Of a stretch of DNA of 48,528 nt, positions 7,473-16,559 are shown piece by piece; within the stretch, counting starts at the first letter, position 1; every line of letters starts with the position of its first letter. The position numbers and the translations under genes are program-made. The stretch is from a virus. The stretch is taken from IMG/VR virus record IMGVR_UViG_3300025632_000023, positions 1 to 48,528 of that record. The stretch is one strand, 5' to 3'. Below the pieces are notes generated by a model. The model had not been told where the DNA came from. It saw only the letters and a list, made by a program, of their open reading frames with translations, and ran no database searches.

Positions 7473-7478
7473 TTTTAC

Positions 7479-7486
7479 TATATTTG
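7479..7486 (+). promoter_or_regulatory. -7 promoter box TATATTTG for portal gene
   Basis: Exact -7 match; TTG at 7460-7462 gives a 16-base spacer. The portal ATG is 30 bases downstream, so this gene has a short leader. No ribosome-binding site is seen in that leader. Confidence 0.7.
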
Positions 7487-7516
7487 CATTGAGTTAAATT
7501 ACTCCACTCATTGCAG

Positions 7517-9964
7517 ATGCACAGTACAAACAAAAATTCTTCCAGCTTCCCAGATCCACTGGCTTCTTCTGAGGTGAAGCAGGGCAAGGAGTATGGTCTG
7601 AAATACGCTAAGTCGATTTATCGGCAGTGGGGAAAGATAGATCAGCAAAATTCCGTATACGGCAACAGGAAGAAAACCTTCGAAAAAAACAGACGTTACG
7701 CAAACGGCACGCAAGACACCGCTATTTATCGGTCTCTTCTTAGTTCCCTTGATCCTAATAACGGCGATGGAAGCATGCTTAACCTGGATTTCACTCCAGT
7801 TCCTATCCTCCCTAAATTCGTCAGGATCGTTGTAAACAAGATTCTGTCTTCTTCTCCATACCCTAATCTTGAGGCAATTGACCCGATATCTTCTTCTGAG
7901 AAAGACTTAAAAAGAAAGAAGATCGAGTTGTCAGTAAAGTCAAAAGAATCACTAAAAAGTATTGAGCAGAATCTTGGGGTTCAAGTTGCGGGCCCACAAA
8001 AAGATATTCCAGAAACCCTTGAAGAGGCTGAGATATTTATTGAAAACAATATTAAGTCTAACTCAGAGATTGCAGCTCAGATAGCAACAAATCTTACTTT
8101 AGAGTGGAATGACTTCAATGATTCCATTCTTAGAAGGTGTGTAAATGACTTGACTGTCCTTGGGCTTTCTGTAGTGAAAAGGGATAATGACCCTAACTAC
8201 GGTATCCACACTTCTTACATCGATCCAGTAAACTTTGTTCATAGCTTTACGGAAGACCCTGGCTTTAACGACTTGGTTTATGCTGGACATGTAAGGTACG
8301 TACCCATTCAAGAGCTAAAGAGAATGGCTGGCGATCAGTTTAGCGAGGAGGATTTCAAGCGGATTGCTCAAAAGGCGCAGAAAAAATATGGGTATGATGC
8401 GTCAAAGCTCACTCAGTCTTCTTACGACAGAGTGAACAACATATCTAGCTTCGGTTACGATGAGTACATGATTGAAGTTTTAGATTTTGAATTCACGTCT
8501 GTAGACAGTGAATACTACGAATCTAAAGAGAGTCAATACGGAAACGTTGGGTTTTACCCCAAGGGCGAAAATTACAAAGCCCCAAAAAATTCTGTATTTA
8601 ACAGAGAGGTCACTAAGTTTGAGAATGCAACTGTCTACGGCGGTTGTTATATCCTAGGAACTGATTACATCTTTAATTACGGAAAGAAGACAAACGTTCC
8701 CAAGAATGTATACGATATAAGCAAGGCCAATCTATCGTACTCTGTTTGCGCTACAAACATTTTAGATATGATGCCGAAGTCTCTGGTTGATAGCTGTATT
8801 GGTTTTGCCGACCAGCTTCAGCTTACGCATCTTAAGCTTCAGCAGGCAGTGGCAAAAGCTAAGCCTGATGGTATTATCATTGATATTGAAGGCTTAGAAA
8901 ATGTTCAACTAGGTAAGGGTGGTGAACTTCAACCGCTTGATCTCCACGATATCTACGAGCAGACTGGTGTATTTTACTACAGGAGTAAGAACCCAGAGGG
9001 AGGATTTCAGAACCCTCCAATTAGAGAAATAGGAAATAGCATTCGGAATGTAAACGAATTGATTGGACTGTATAATCACTACCTCAGGATGATCCGTGAC
9101 GCTACGGGAATCAACGAGGTAATGGATGCGTCATCCCCAAAGACAGACGCTCTTGTTGGTGTCCGTCAACAAGCTATTGCGGCGGCTAACAATGCGATTT
9201 ATGACATCACAAACTCTTCTATGGTTTTGTACAAGAAGGTTTGCACTGACATCGTTAAGTGCCTTCAGGTTATTCACCCTGAGTCTATTCTTTACCGCAT
9301 TTATGAAAACGCCGTTGGTAAAACAAATATGAAGGTTCTTAATTCATTCAAAGACCTTCCTATGTACAACTTTGGTGTAAGGGTGGTTAAAGAGATGGAG
9401 GAGGCAGAGAGAGAGTACCTGGAGCAGAATATTCAGATTGCTCTTAGTCAAAAGGAAATCGACCTAGAGGATGCTATCGCTATTAGGCAGCTTAAAGACT
9501 TGAATCAGGCTGAGCGTTTACTGGTTGTAAGAAGAAAAAAGAGGATTGCATCAAACCAGCAAATTGCTATGCAGAACTCTCAGCAGCAAGCTCAGATTCA
9601 ACAGCAATCAGCACAAGCTGCTTCTCAGGCTAGACAGCAAGAGATGCAAATGGAGGCTCAGCTCAAATCGCAAGAAATGCAACTTAAAATGCAGTTAGAC
9701 TCTAAGCTAGAAGAAGTAAAGCATGGATTCAGAAAGGAGATCGAAATGATTAAAGCTCAGGCGCTTCTTGGTGTTAGATCTGATGATCAAGAATTCAAAG
9801 AAAAGCTTGAGGTTTTGAAAGAAGACAGAAAAGACGACAGGGTAGAAAAGCAAGCAGTCGAGCAAAGCAAGCTTATTGCACAACGTCAAGGCGATCAAGA
9901 CCAAATGCAGATGCCTCCACAACCACCTCAAGGCGAGGATTTATCACAAATGTTAGGACTATAA
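7517..9964 (+). CDS. Portal protein
   Basis: An 815-residue protein with portal-like order: N-terminal clip/wing regions (FVRIVVNKILSSSPYP near residue 105), a middle part with a repeated 'YIDPVNFVHS' pattern found in large podovirus-type portals, a long helix-rich stem near NELIGLYNHYLRMIRD, and TDALVGVRQQAIAAANNAIYD. The last 150 residues form a Gln-rich coiled coil with heptads in Lys/Glu, ending in a Pro/Gln-rich tail. Position directly after TerL supports the call. ATG 7517 is preferred to a TTG two codons upstream. The Gln-rich coiled coil may form the barrel that extends into the capsid. Confidence 0.87.
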   Translation: MHSTNKNSSSFPDPLASSEVKQGKEYGLKYAKSIYRQWGKIDQQNSVYGNRKKTFEKNRRYANGTQDTAIYRSLLSSLDPNNGDGSMLNLDFTPVPILPKFVRIVVNKILSSSPYPNLEAIDPISSSEKDLKRKKIELSVKSKESLKSIEQNLGVQVAGPQKDIPETLEEAEIFIENNIKSNSEIAAQIATNLTLEWNDFNDSILRRCVNDLTVLGLSVVKRDNDPNYGIHTSYIDPVNFVHSFTEDPGFNDLVYAGHVRYVPIQELKRMAGDQFSEEDFKRIAQKAQKKYGYDASKLTQSSYDRVNNISSFGYDEYMIEVLDFEFTSVDSEYYESKESQYGNVGFYPKGENYKAPKNSVFNREVTKFENATVYGGCYILGTDYIFNYGKKTNVPKNVYDISKANLSYSVCATNILDMMPKSLVDSCIGFADQLQLTHLKLQQAVAKAKPDGIIIDIEGLENVQLGKGGELQPLDLHDIYEQTGVFYYRSKNPEGGFQNPPIREIGNSIRNVNELIGLYNHYLRMIRDATGINEVMDASSPKTDALVGVRQQAIAAANNAIYDITNSSMVLYKKVCTDIVKCLQVIHPESILYRIYENAVGKTNMKVLNSFKDLPMYNFGVRVVKEMEEAEREYLEQNIQIALSQKEIDLEDAIAIRQLKDLNQAERLLVVRRKKRIASNQQIAMQNSQQQAQIQQQSAQAASQARQQEMQMEAQLKSQEMQLKMQLDSKLEEVKHGFRKEIEMIKAQALLGVRSDDQEFKEKLEVLKEDRKDDRVEKQAVEQSKLIAQRQGDQDQMQMPPQPPQGEDLSQMLGL

Positions 9965-9966
9965 AA

Positions 9967-10362
9967 ATGGCAACAACTATAAACTTAGACACCTCACAAA
10001 GGGTTGACATCATCTGCAAAAGAGGTGACACGTTCGATCTTAGGTTGACGCTAACCACCTCATCGGGCGCTGCTGCCTTTACTGCGGATGACATTTTCTT
10101 GATGCAGGTTAGGGATTCTGACCTAAACGACTCGGCGACTGCCGCCGACATTACTCTTGCGACAACGGTTAATTCCGTTGATCCAACTACTCAAACGTAT
10201 GTTGACTTTTCGTTCGATTCTGCCACAATGAAGGGCATCCCTTCTGGTTTGTATGTGTACGACATTGAACAACAAGCATATGACGGAGCTACAGGCCCTA
10301 CAGTCAGCACTTTAATTTACGGTACACTTAAAGTTAACGAAGATGTTTCAATAACAGCTTAA
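9967..10362 (+). CDS. Structural protein, probable fibre-attachment or adaptor subunit
   Basis: A 131-residue beta-rich protein with a RGDTFDLRLTL motif (residues 19-29), then alternating strands ending in SGLYVYDIEQQ and LIYGTLKVNEDV. The RGDTF...G.Y.YDI layout is common in small phage proteins that sit at the base of fibres (BppU-like N-termini). It lies between portal and the collagen-like fibre gene. Exact role unproven. Confidence 0.7.
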   Translation: MATTINLDTSQRVDIICKRGDTFDLRLTLTTSSGAAAFTADDIFLMQVRDSDLNDSATAADITLATTVNSVDPTTQTYVDFSFDSATMKGIPSGLYVYDIEQQAYDGATGPTVSTLIYGTLKVNEDVSITA

Positions 10363-10371
10363 CGATGAACA

Positions 10372-12069
10372 ATGCCGATAAGTGTAGACCAACCATCAAG
10401 TATAGCTGTATCAAGCTCTAGCGGAGGAACAATAAGAGTATCCATCGTAAGTTCTGCGGAGACCAAAGTGGTTTCCCTGACTTCTGTTGCTGAAAATAAT
10501 ATCTCAGTAGCTGGTGCTATCGGCGCTGGACCTGCTGGACCAACAGGTCCTACAGGCCCTACGGGTGCCACAGGAAATACAGGAGCTACAGGTCCTGCTG
10601 GGCAAGGTGTACCTACAGGTGGTGTTGAGCGTCAGGTCATCGTTAAGCAGAGTGGAACTGACTACGATACTGCGTGGGACTATGTAGAGGCTGTATACCT
10701 TCAGATTCAGAACAACGAGGGGAGCACTCTTTCCGCTGGTACGCCTTTGTATGCTAAAGGTATTTCTGGAGCAAGCATCCTAGTCGGCGCTGCGTGCGCT
10801 AATGACTCCGCTAAAATGCCAGTTGTTGGTGTTCTGCTCGAAGAAACTTTAGACGGAGCAAATGGTGAAGCGATTGTGGCTGGCCTGTTTAATAAAACTA
10901 TTACGGGGCTTACTGGTGTTTCTGTAGGGGATATAGTATACGTTAACGGTACGGGTGGTCTCACAGCAACAAAGCCCTCTGCCTCTACAGATCTTATTCA
11001 GAACGTAGGCATTGTGCTTCAAACCAATGGAACCAACATCCAGAAAATGAAGGTTTCTGCTATCGGTAGGTCAAACGACATACCGAATCTAGCAAGCGGT
11101 AAGTTCTTCATTGGCGGCACTACGGGTCAGGTATCTCCATACACTCTGCCTATCGCTGACGGAACCAACGGTCAAGCCTTGGTTACTGACGGTAGCGGTG
11201 CGCTTTCTTTTGGTGATGTAGATTCCACTCTTGAGAATGCAATCACAATATCTAATACAGATGCTGCATTCAGCCACATGACGTCTCCTATAACCGCTGG
11301 GACGTCACTTGAAGCTGTCCTCAGAGACATGCTTGAGAAATACAACATTACGAGCATTAGCCTTACTAATATTAGCAGGGCGCTTCAGAATCCAAATGGC
11401 ACCTACGGTTCGTTTGCTAATGACACGAATGGCGAAACCGTAGAGGTTGGGCAAGGTGTTAGGATTCAGGGGTTTGACTACAACATTGTAGATAACACCC
11501 AGACTGGAGACACGTCGGTTGCATTTTTAGAAAACAACGCCGCAGTTGAGAGTGGCTTCGCAGACGACAACGCCGCAAAGACACTGGCAACCACCATTGA
11601 AAGAGATCTTACCTCTCAGTCTACCAGGACCTACAAGGTGACGGCTATCGATAATGGAGGTAGTGGTAACGAAACTATCTCTAGTGGTACTCAAACATAC
11701 AGGTGGTACTTTAGGGTGCGGGTCGGATCTAGCACAACCCAATCCATCACTAATGATACTGAGGCTGATACGTTGTGGGATTCTCTCACGGCTCCTTTCA
11801 ACGACTTAATTGCTCAAGGGGACTTTACTACTATTGCCGACTCTGGCATGGACACGCAGCTTAATTACACCTGGATTGCATACCCTGACGCCTGGGGAGC
11901 ACCAAATCAAATTCTACTTGACGGTTCTACTAACGTGCTAAGCGACTTTGAGTCACCAGTCACGTTCGATCTCACGAACCCATATGGCGTAACAACAACA
12001 TATCGCTTTTACAGAAGCACATATGATGATGCTTTTGCTGTCAATCAAACCGTTAAAGTAGACTTCTAA
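10372..12069 (+). CDS. Fibre or decoration protein with collagen-like repeats
   Basis: A 565-residue protein. Residues 51-79 are collagen-like Gly-X-Y triplets rich in GPT/GAT (coding bases about 10522-10608), which would trimerise the protein. Downstream, residues about 85-260 read like a repeated beta-sandwich with GTPLYAKG and GDIVYVNGTGGL, a pattern seen in surface-exposed phage proteins. The C-terminal 250 residues are Thr/Ser/Asn-rich and beta-predicted. The stop overlaps the next ATG (TAATG). It is probably a trimeric fibre or head fibre that contacts the host. Confidence 0.78.
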   Translation: MPISVDQPSSIAVSSSSGGTIRVSIVSSAETKVVSLTSVAENNISVAGAIGAGPAGPTGPTGPTGATGNTGATGPAGQGVPTGGVERQVIVKQSGTDYDTAWDYVEAVYLQIQNNEGSTLSAGTPLYAKGISGASILVGAACANDSAKMPVVGVLLEETLDGANGEAIVAGLFNKTITGLTGVSVGDIVYVNGTGGLTATKPSASTDLIQNVGIVLQTNGTNIQKMKVSAIGRSNDIPNLASGKFFIGGTTGQVSPYTLPIADGTNGQALVTDGSGALSFGDVDSTLENAITISNTDAAFSHMTSPITAGTSLEAVLRDMLEKYNITSISLTNISRALQNPNGTYGSFANDTNGETVEVGQGVRIQGFDYNIVDNTQTGDTSVAFLENNAAVESGFADDNAAKTLATTIERDLTSQSTRTYKVTAIDNGGSGNETISSGTQTYRWYFRVRVGSSTTQSITNDTEADTLWDSLTAPFNDLIAQGDFTTIADSGMDTQLNYTWIAYPDAWGAPNQILLDGSTNVLSDFESPVTFDLTNPYGVTTTYRFYRSTYDDAFAVNQTVKVDF

Positions 12070-12560
12070 TGCCAATTTTTCCAGGACCAGTATCGCACAA
12101 CAATCCTAACGCACCTATTGTAAACGCAACGGGCAATCAGATTGTGGGCTTTGGTTTCTTTGACACCACTGGCGATAGAAACAACCTTGCTAATGCGCTT
12201 CAGACAGACGGATACCTAGCCATTGTTGGTACGACCACGTTAACAGCTTACGTGTTCCAAGGAGGCACATGGAATGACCCAAACGACTGGTCTGAGGTTG
12301 GTTCTGGTTTAGACAATACGGTTGATGACCTAACACCTCAGCTTGGTGGTGATCTCGATGTGTATGACGGTGCCGCCACTCACAGCATTACCAACTCAAA
12401 TAGTGGTGCTGATATCCAGTTTACCCCTACTGGAACAGGCCACATAAACCTAGACGGGCTTGTAGAGTTTAAGCGGTTTGACCCAGCTTCACCTCCTACT
12501 GCTTTTGAGGGGGGAATGTATGCCGACACGGATGATAACCTGTACTTCGGAGTAAGCTAA
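12069..12560 (+). CDS. Tail-fibre-like protein
   Basis: A 163-residue beta-rich protein. Around residues 88-100 it has LTPQLGGDLDVYDG followed by ITNSNSGADIQFTPTGTGHINLDG, a repeat typical of phage fibres ('TPQLGGdLDvnG..I....G.DI..tPtGTG.I.LDG'). It begins at a TAATG junction with the collagen-like gene, so the two probably function as one fibre. A transcript boundary follows, since a promoter lies at 12572. Confidence 0.8.
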   Translation: MPIFPGPVSHNNPNAPIVNATGNQIVGFGFFDTTGDRNNLANALQTDGYLAIVGTTTLTAYVFQGGTWNDPNDWSEVGSGLDNTVDDLTPQLGGDLDVYDGAATHSITNSNSGADIQFTPTGTGHINLDGLVEFKRFDPASPPTAFEGGMYADTDDNLYFGVS

Positions 12561-12571
12561 TAAAAACGTTG

Positions 12572-12579
12572 TATATTTG
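12572..12579 (+). promoter_or_regulatory. -7 promoter box TATATTTG for fibre block
   Basis: Exact -7 match in the gap between two fibre genes, 31 bases before ATG 12611. The leader is A-rich and has no clear ribosome-binding site. Confidence 0.68.
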
Positions 12580-12610
12580 CTCAAAATATTTACAAAAAAA
12601 ATAACAGATT

Positions 12611-13591
12611 ATGGCAGAATGGAGAAAAGTAATAGTTGAATCCTCTGCGGACAACATTGCTGAAAACGCGGCAACGGCAACAGCCCTAGCAACCGCACGA
12701 GATTTTTCTATCACTGGAGAGGTAACAGCATCAGCTGTTTCCTTTGATGGAACAGGTAACGTAGCTCTTAGCGCTACGGTAGCCAACGACATCATTGATG
12801 AGGCCAATCTTAAGGTCACAAACGCTCCAACTGATAATTACATCCTTAGTTACGATGATGCAAGTTCGGGCTTTACGTGGGTTGCAAATACAGCGTCTGC
12901 AAACGACGCTACTATTACGCTTGCTGCTGGTACTGGTTTATCTGGAGGTGGCGACTTTACCACCAACCAATCAGGCGCCGAGACGATTACTTTCAACCTG
13001 GATCTTCAAGAAGCTCAGGAAGCGGTAGTCGATGTGGCCGCTGATTACTTTGTATTTCTTGATGGTGGCGCAACAGGAACCACAAGAAAAGAAAGCATTG
13101 CTGACCTTGTTTCTGGTGTTACTGGTGCAAACCTGGCCTCTCAGAATGGTGTCCTCAAGTTAACCCCAAATCCAGACATTGAGGGCACTCTTGATGTGAC
13201 TGGCGTGGCTACTTTCGACAACAACGTAATTGTAACTGGTGACTTGACCGTTAATGGTAGTACTACTACCCTAGACACCACCAACCTATTGGTCGAGGAT
13301 ACGTTTATTTCCTTGAATAGCGGTGGCACTACCAACGTAGATGCTGGTATCGTTTTCACTGGTCTTGCCAATAAGGTGTTTGGATGGGATCAGTCGCAAG
13401 AGTCTGGACGTTTTGGTGTTGACTACGCGGGCGGCGACGCCTCTGTTGCTGGTGGTGGATTCTCTCCTGATGCTTGGGTTTCTACAGTGCATACAGCGGC
13501 TGGAGATGATGCAAACGCTACAGCGTCTTTGGAGCAGATCGGAAACTTGTATATCAATTCGAGCAATTCAGATATCTACATCTGGGCTTAA
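12611..13591 (+). CDS. Tail-fibre protein
   Basis: A 326-residue fibre protein, Ala/Thr/Gly/Asn-rich. The segment near residues 210-235 (VTGDLTVNGSTTTLDTTN and then LLVEDTFISLNSG) is a hallmark of T4-like and marine phage fibres. Its first residues, MAEWRKVIVESSADN, match the start of the gene at 13968 (MAGWNKILVEGDAVAN), so the two share an attachment head. The end, NSDIYIWA, is short and suggests that another chain completes the tip. Confidence 0.85.
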   Translation: MAEWRKVIVESSADNIAENAATATALATARDFSITGEVTASAVSFDGTGNVALSATVANDIIDEANLKVTNAPTDNYILSYDDASSGFTWVANTASANDATITLAAGTGLSGGGDFTTNQSGAETITFNLDLQEAQEAVVDVAADYFVFLDGGATGTTRKESIADLVSGVTGANLASQNGVLKLTPNPDIEGTLDVTGVATFDNNVIVTGDLTVNGSTTTLDTTNLLVEDTFISLNSGGTTNVDAGIVFTGLANKVFGWDQSQESGRFGVDYAGGDASVAGGGFSPDAWVSTVHTAAGDDANATASLEQIGNLYINSSNSDIYIWA

Positions 13592-13592
13592 T

Positions 13593-13766
13593 ATGGGAAT
13601 TCTTGGTAAGGGCAGGGATGTCGGCGGGTTTACCACTGACACCCTGACCCAGCAAGAGCTTTCGTTTATCTTAAAGTGCCTTCATGATGGTACTTTTGAA
13701 GGAAAAGACGTACTTTTGCTGGCAGACGTAGTAAACAAACTTCAGAATCAACTGAAGGCTAAATAA
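13593..13766 (+). CDS. Small helical protein between fibre genes
   Basis: A 57-residue protein. It reads LTQQELSFILKCLHDG followed by a helix LLLADVVNKLQNQL. A second small gene at 13791 has a similar length and pattern (helix, loop, KLLDKLEKEFGRLQ), so the pair may be diverged duplicates. Both lie between fibre genes and start with no ribosome-binding site. They may be fibre chaperones or accessory subunits. Confidence 0.72.
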   Translation: MGILGKGRDVGGFTTDTLTQQELSFILKCLHDGTFEGKDVLLLADVVNKLQNQLKAK

Positions 13767-13790
13767 TTTCAAACCTTAAATTCAATTCAA

Positions 13791-13961
13791 ATGAAATTAG
13801 AAATCAATGAAGTCTACTTCTTACATGAGGTAGCGAAGTCAGCAAGCATTAAGGCTTCCGATGCTCACACTGTAGTGAAGCTATTGGACAAACTTGAAAA
13901 AGAGTTTGGAAGACTTCAAAGCATTCAGGATAAAAAAGAGCCAGAATTAAAGAAGACTTAA
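13791..13961 (+). CDS. Small helical protein between fibre genes, second copy-like
   Basis: A 56-residue protein (MKLEINEVYFLHEVAK..., ending in a Lys/Glu coiled coil). It ends six bases before the next fibre gene. It resembles the product at 13593 in length, in the aromatic-hydrophobic first helix and in the amphipathic last helix, though identity is low. Not recognised as a known family. Confidence 0.7.
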   Translation: MKLEINEVYFLHEVAKSASIKASDAHTVVKLLDKLEKEFGRLQSIQDKKEPELKKT

Positions 13962-13967
13962 ACTTAA

Positions 13968-15095
13968 ATGGCGGGTTGGAATAAAATATTAGTAGAGGGT
14001 GATGCGGTAGCTAATAATCTGGCTACCGCTGACCTTACTCAGCCGTCTAGCACGAATAGAGTATACAATTTAAACGGCAATACCAATCGCATAGCATTTA
14101 AAGATGGTATAGTGCAGTTTTCAAATTCTTCTAATAGCGTGAGTCACCAGTTCGACAACGCTAACGGAGTGTTTGATGCTAGGTCAGCAAACGGGATTAG
14201 GTTGAGCGATGGTGATAACGGTCAATACTTAGATTTAAAGCCTAAGTCTGAAATTTCTGCCAGCTACACTATTACCTTCCCCAATGCTGCACCAGGCGCT
14301 GCAAACAAAATTCTTGAGGCTAACGCTACTGGTGATCTATCTTGGATCGATACGCCGTCTGGAGGTGGTGGCGTAAGCATAGACAGCTACTCTGCTCAGG
14401 GGGAAATGTTAGTGGCTGGAGACAGCAGCAGCAATATAGACGCAGAGTCAAACGTAACTTTCTCAAGTAACATCCTGACTGTTACAGGAAGGATTGCATG
14501 CAGCGACTTAATCACCCTCTCTACCAACAACAAGTCTCTTAATGGGACGGCAACTATCGGGTCAGGCACTAGAGCCCTTATAAAGTGCAATGGAAGCGAT
14601 AACACTGAGGTTGGAAACAGTACCGAAAAAACAGTTTTAAATGGATCGTCTGTCGATGCGGGGGCTTTACAGTTCAGTTGTGGTCCAGCCACTATGGATC
14701 AGATTCTAGAGACAAACGTTAGTCTTAGCTCCGTAGGGGATCACGGAGATGGCGCAGTGGTTACCTACTTCGATACAGGCGGTGCAGGCGCCACCACAGC
14801 AGGAAGGGTTTACTACTATACAGGCACTGCATGGGCTTTTGCTACTAGCTCCGCCGAGGCTGGAAACAAGGCTTTAGTCGGTATGGCTCTTGGTTCTACC
14901 GAGGCTTCTGGGTTTTTACTTCGAGGTTTTGTAAATCCAGGGATCACAATGACCGCAGGTTCGCAGTGTTTTTTACTTACTAATGCTTCCATCACCAACA
15001 CTGTTCCTACTAGCGGATTTTCTAGGGTTATGGGTCATTCCGTAACTACAACCGTTATGTACTTCAATCCTTCTGGGGATTACATCGACCTCTAA
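13968..15095 (+). CDS. Tail-fibre protein with shared attachment head
   Basis: A 375-residue fibre protein. The N-terminus MAGWNKILVEGDAVAN parallels the fibre at 12611. Residues about 90-125 (YLDLKPKSEISASYTITFPNA... ANKILEANATGDLSWIDT) form a beta-helix-type repeat common in phage fibres. The C-terminal third (about residues 265-375) has YYYTGTAWAFATSSAEAGNKALVGMALG, similar to surface domains in other marine phages. Likely receptor-contacting. Confidence 0.8.
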   Translation: MAGWNKILVEGDAVANNLATADLTQPSSTNRVYNLNGNTNRIAFKDGIVQFSNSSNSVSHQFDNANGVFDARSANGIRLSDGDNGQYLDLKPKSEISASYTITFPNAAPGAANKILEANATGDLSWIDTPSGGGGVSIDSYSAQGEMLVAGDSSSNIDAESNVTFSSNILTVTGRIACSDLITLSTNNKSLNGTATIGSGTRALIKCNGSDNTEVGNSTEKTVLNGSSVDAGALQFSCGPATMDQILETNVSLSSVGDHGDGAVVTYFDTGGAGATTAGRVYYYTGTAWAFATSSAEAGNKALVGMALGSTEASGFLLRGFVNPGITMTAGSQCFLLTNASITNTVPTSGFSRVMGHSVTTTVMYFNPSGDYIDL

Positions 15096-15097
15096 TC

Positions 15098-15955
15098 ATG
15101 GCGTTTGAAAAAATAAACGGTACAGCATTTGCGGATATAGCAAAACTTTCTGGGGTGGCTAACGCGGATATAGCAAAATTTAATGGGTCTGATAAGCCAT
15201 CGTCTACACCGACTATAGTTACTGACAACCTATTTTGCTGGTTCGGCCCTGACGACGTTACTGGGAGTACCGCAAACGACAAGAATGGAGGCTCTGTTGG
15301 CGCTGTAATGTCAAACGGAGCTTCGGTTGTGACTAGCCTTAGAAGCGATGGATCTTTTTATTCGGACGGCGTTAACGACAAGATACTTGCAACGTTTTCC
15401 TCATCCCAACTCCCATCCACTACAACCTGGCCCGCAACAATCGAAGCCTGGATGTACCCCTCTAATGGGGGTAACAACCTTTGCATTCTCACCATCAATG
15501 ATGATAACAGCCCTGTTGATTGGTTAAGACTTATGTTGGACAAAAGAAACAACAACGAAATAACTTATCATCAGTTCTACTCAAAGCATGGCGGGTATTA
15601 TCAGTGGGTCAAAAGAGATGTTGACTTTCCTACCGTAAACGGAAGCGATTGGGTTTATATGTCCGCTACATTTGAGTTGGTTAACAGTAGAACCCTTATT
15701 ACAGGATATATAAATGGGACAGCTGTGGGAACCGCAACCACATCGTTTACCTTCTCTAATGAGCCGCCTTGGGCTAACCAAAACACACCACTTAACGTAG
15801 GTATAAACTACATGACAAAAGTATATAGGGGTAGCCGACTACAGAGTTATTATGGTCAATCCCACATGGGTGATGTCCGTATTTACACGGATAAGCTTAC
15901 AGCGGCTGAAATATTAAATAATTACAACGTTCAAAAAACCAGTTATGGCCACTAA
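15098..15955 (+). CDS. LamG/concanavalin-like lectin domain, probable receptor-binding protein
   Basis: A 285-residue protein. The N-terminal 35 residues hold a tandem ADIAK..G motif (15-base identical DNA repeat at 15131 and 15164). From residue 45 on it is a LamG/concanavalin-A-like sandwich: LFCWFGPDD, a strand ending IEAWMYPSN, WVYMSATFE, YINGTAVGT, and the typical closing strand GDVRIYTDKLTAAEILNNYN. Such domains bind sugars, so this is the best candidate for the tip that recognises host polysaccharide. It overlaps the next gene by 11 bases. Confidence 0.85.
   Translation: MAFEKINGTAFADIAKLSGVANADIAKFNGSDKPSSTPTIVTDNLFCWFGPDDVTGSTANDKNGGSVGAVMSNGASVVTSLRSDGSFYSDGVNDKILATFSSSQLPSTTTWPATIEAWMYPSNGGNNLCILTINDDNSPVDWLRLMLDKRNNNEITYHQFYSKHGGYYQWVKRDVDFPTVNGSDWVYMSATFELVNSRTLITGYINGTAVGTATTSFTFSNEPPWANQNTPLNVGINYMTKVYRGSRLQSYYGQSHMGDVRIYTDKLTAAEILNNYNVQKTSYGH
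15131..15178 (+). repeat. Two 15-base direct repeats inside the lectin gene
   Basis: GCGGATATAGCAAAA occurs at 15131-15145 and again at 15164-15178, 33 bases apart and in frame, encoding ADIAK twice. An internal tandem duplication of an attachment motif is the simplest reading. Confidence 0.85.
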
Positions 15956-16205
15956 GTACTTGACGTTTAATACCTCAGAACTTGCCTCTGTTGATTTTAC
16001 TCAAATTAAAGATGACTCATCTGAGACAATTAGAAAAAGTCTAGATGGGTTAAAGTGTTTGTGCGAGTACACAACTCCAATGCCCAGCACAATATTATCG
16101 TTAAAGACTAGATCTATAGCGTACACCCTTTCTGAGGTCCAGCCAATTATCGCTGGTCCAGAGTGGAGAGCAGAAGAGGAATACGAAGGTATGGACCCAC
16201 TTTAA
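15945..16205 (+). CDS. Small protein of unknown function after the lectin gene
   Basis: An 86-residue acidic protein that overlaps the lectin gene by 11 bases. No domain is recognised. The end is acidic (AEEEYEGMDPL). It may be a fibre accessory or chaperone by position. Confidence 0.65.
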   Translation: MATKYLTFNTSELASVDFTQIKDDSSETIRKSLDGLKCLCEYTTPMPSTILSLKTRSIAYTLSEVQPIIAGPEWRAEEEYEGMDPL

Positions 16206-16259
16206 TTCTATTCAGCCAACCTGAATTTGACGCCCCGTAACGGCTAGTTTTGTTTTTAT

Positions 16260-16267
16260 TATCTTTG
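16260..16267 (+). promoter_or_regulatory. -7 promoter box TATCTTTG, leaderless start
   Basis: TATCTTTG matches TAnnTTTG and is followed after four bases by ATG 16272. There is no convincing -33 box at normal spacing. Confidence 0.6.
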
Positions 16268-16271
16268 CTTT

Positions 16272-16559
16272 ATGGCTGAAGACGTAAAAAAGAAACTTAA
16301 GCGATTTGGTCTGTCTGGGCTTAACAAACCCAAGCGGTCTGCTAGTGGTAAAAAGTCGCATATTGTTGCGGTACGCGAAGGCGGAAAGGTAAAGATTATT
16401 CGCTTCGGGGAGCGAGGGGCAAGCACTGCGGGTAAGCCAAAGGCTGGGGAGAGCGCTCGCATGAAGGCGAAACGCAAGTCGTTTAAAGCCAGGCATAGAA
16501 AGAATATTGCCAAAGGTAAAAGCAGTGCAGCTTACTGGGCTAACAAAGTCAAGTGGTAA
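16272..16559 (+). CDS. Small basic phage protein, DUF6321-like
   Basis: A 95-residue, very basic protein. Its C-terminus (RKSFKARHRKNIAKGKSS followed by AAYWANKVKW) matches a conserved family in marine phages that I recall as DUF6321; the number is from memory. Function unknown. It opens a run of three basic proteins just before the scaffold and capsid genes, so it may bind DNA inside the head. The leaderless start supports ATG 16272. The stop overlaps the next ATG (TAATG). Confidence 0.85.
   Translation: MAEDVKKKLKRFGLSGLNKPKRSASGKKSHIVAVREGGKVKIIRFGERGASTAGKPKAGESARMKAKRKSFKARHRKNIAKGKSSAAYWANKVKW

Noticed and set aside
16232-16257. Hairpin before the basic-protein operon
   Set aside because: Only three pairs in either register (GCC/GGC or CCG/CGG); the T-rich run after it is part of the promoter region.
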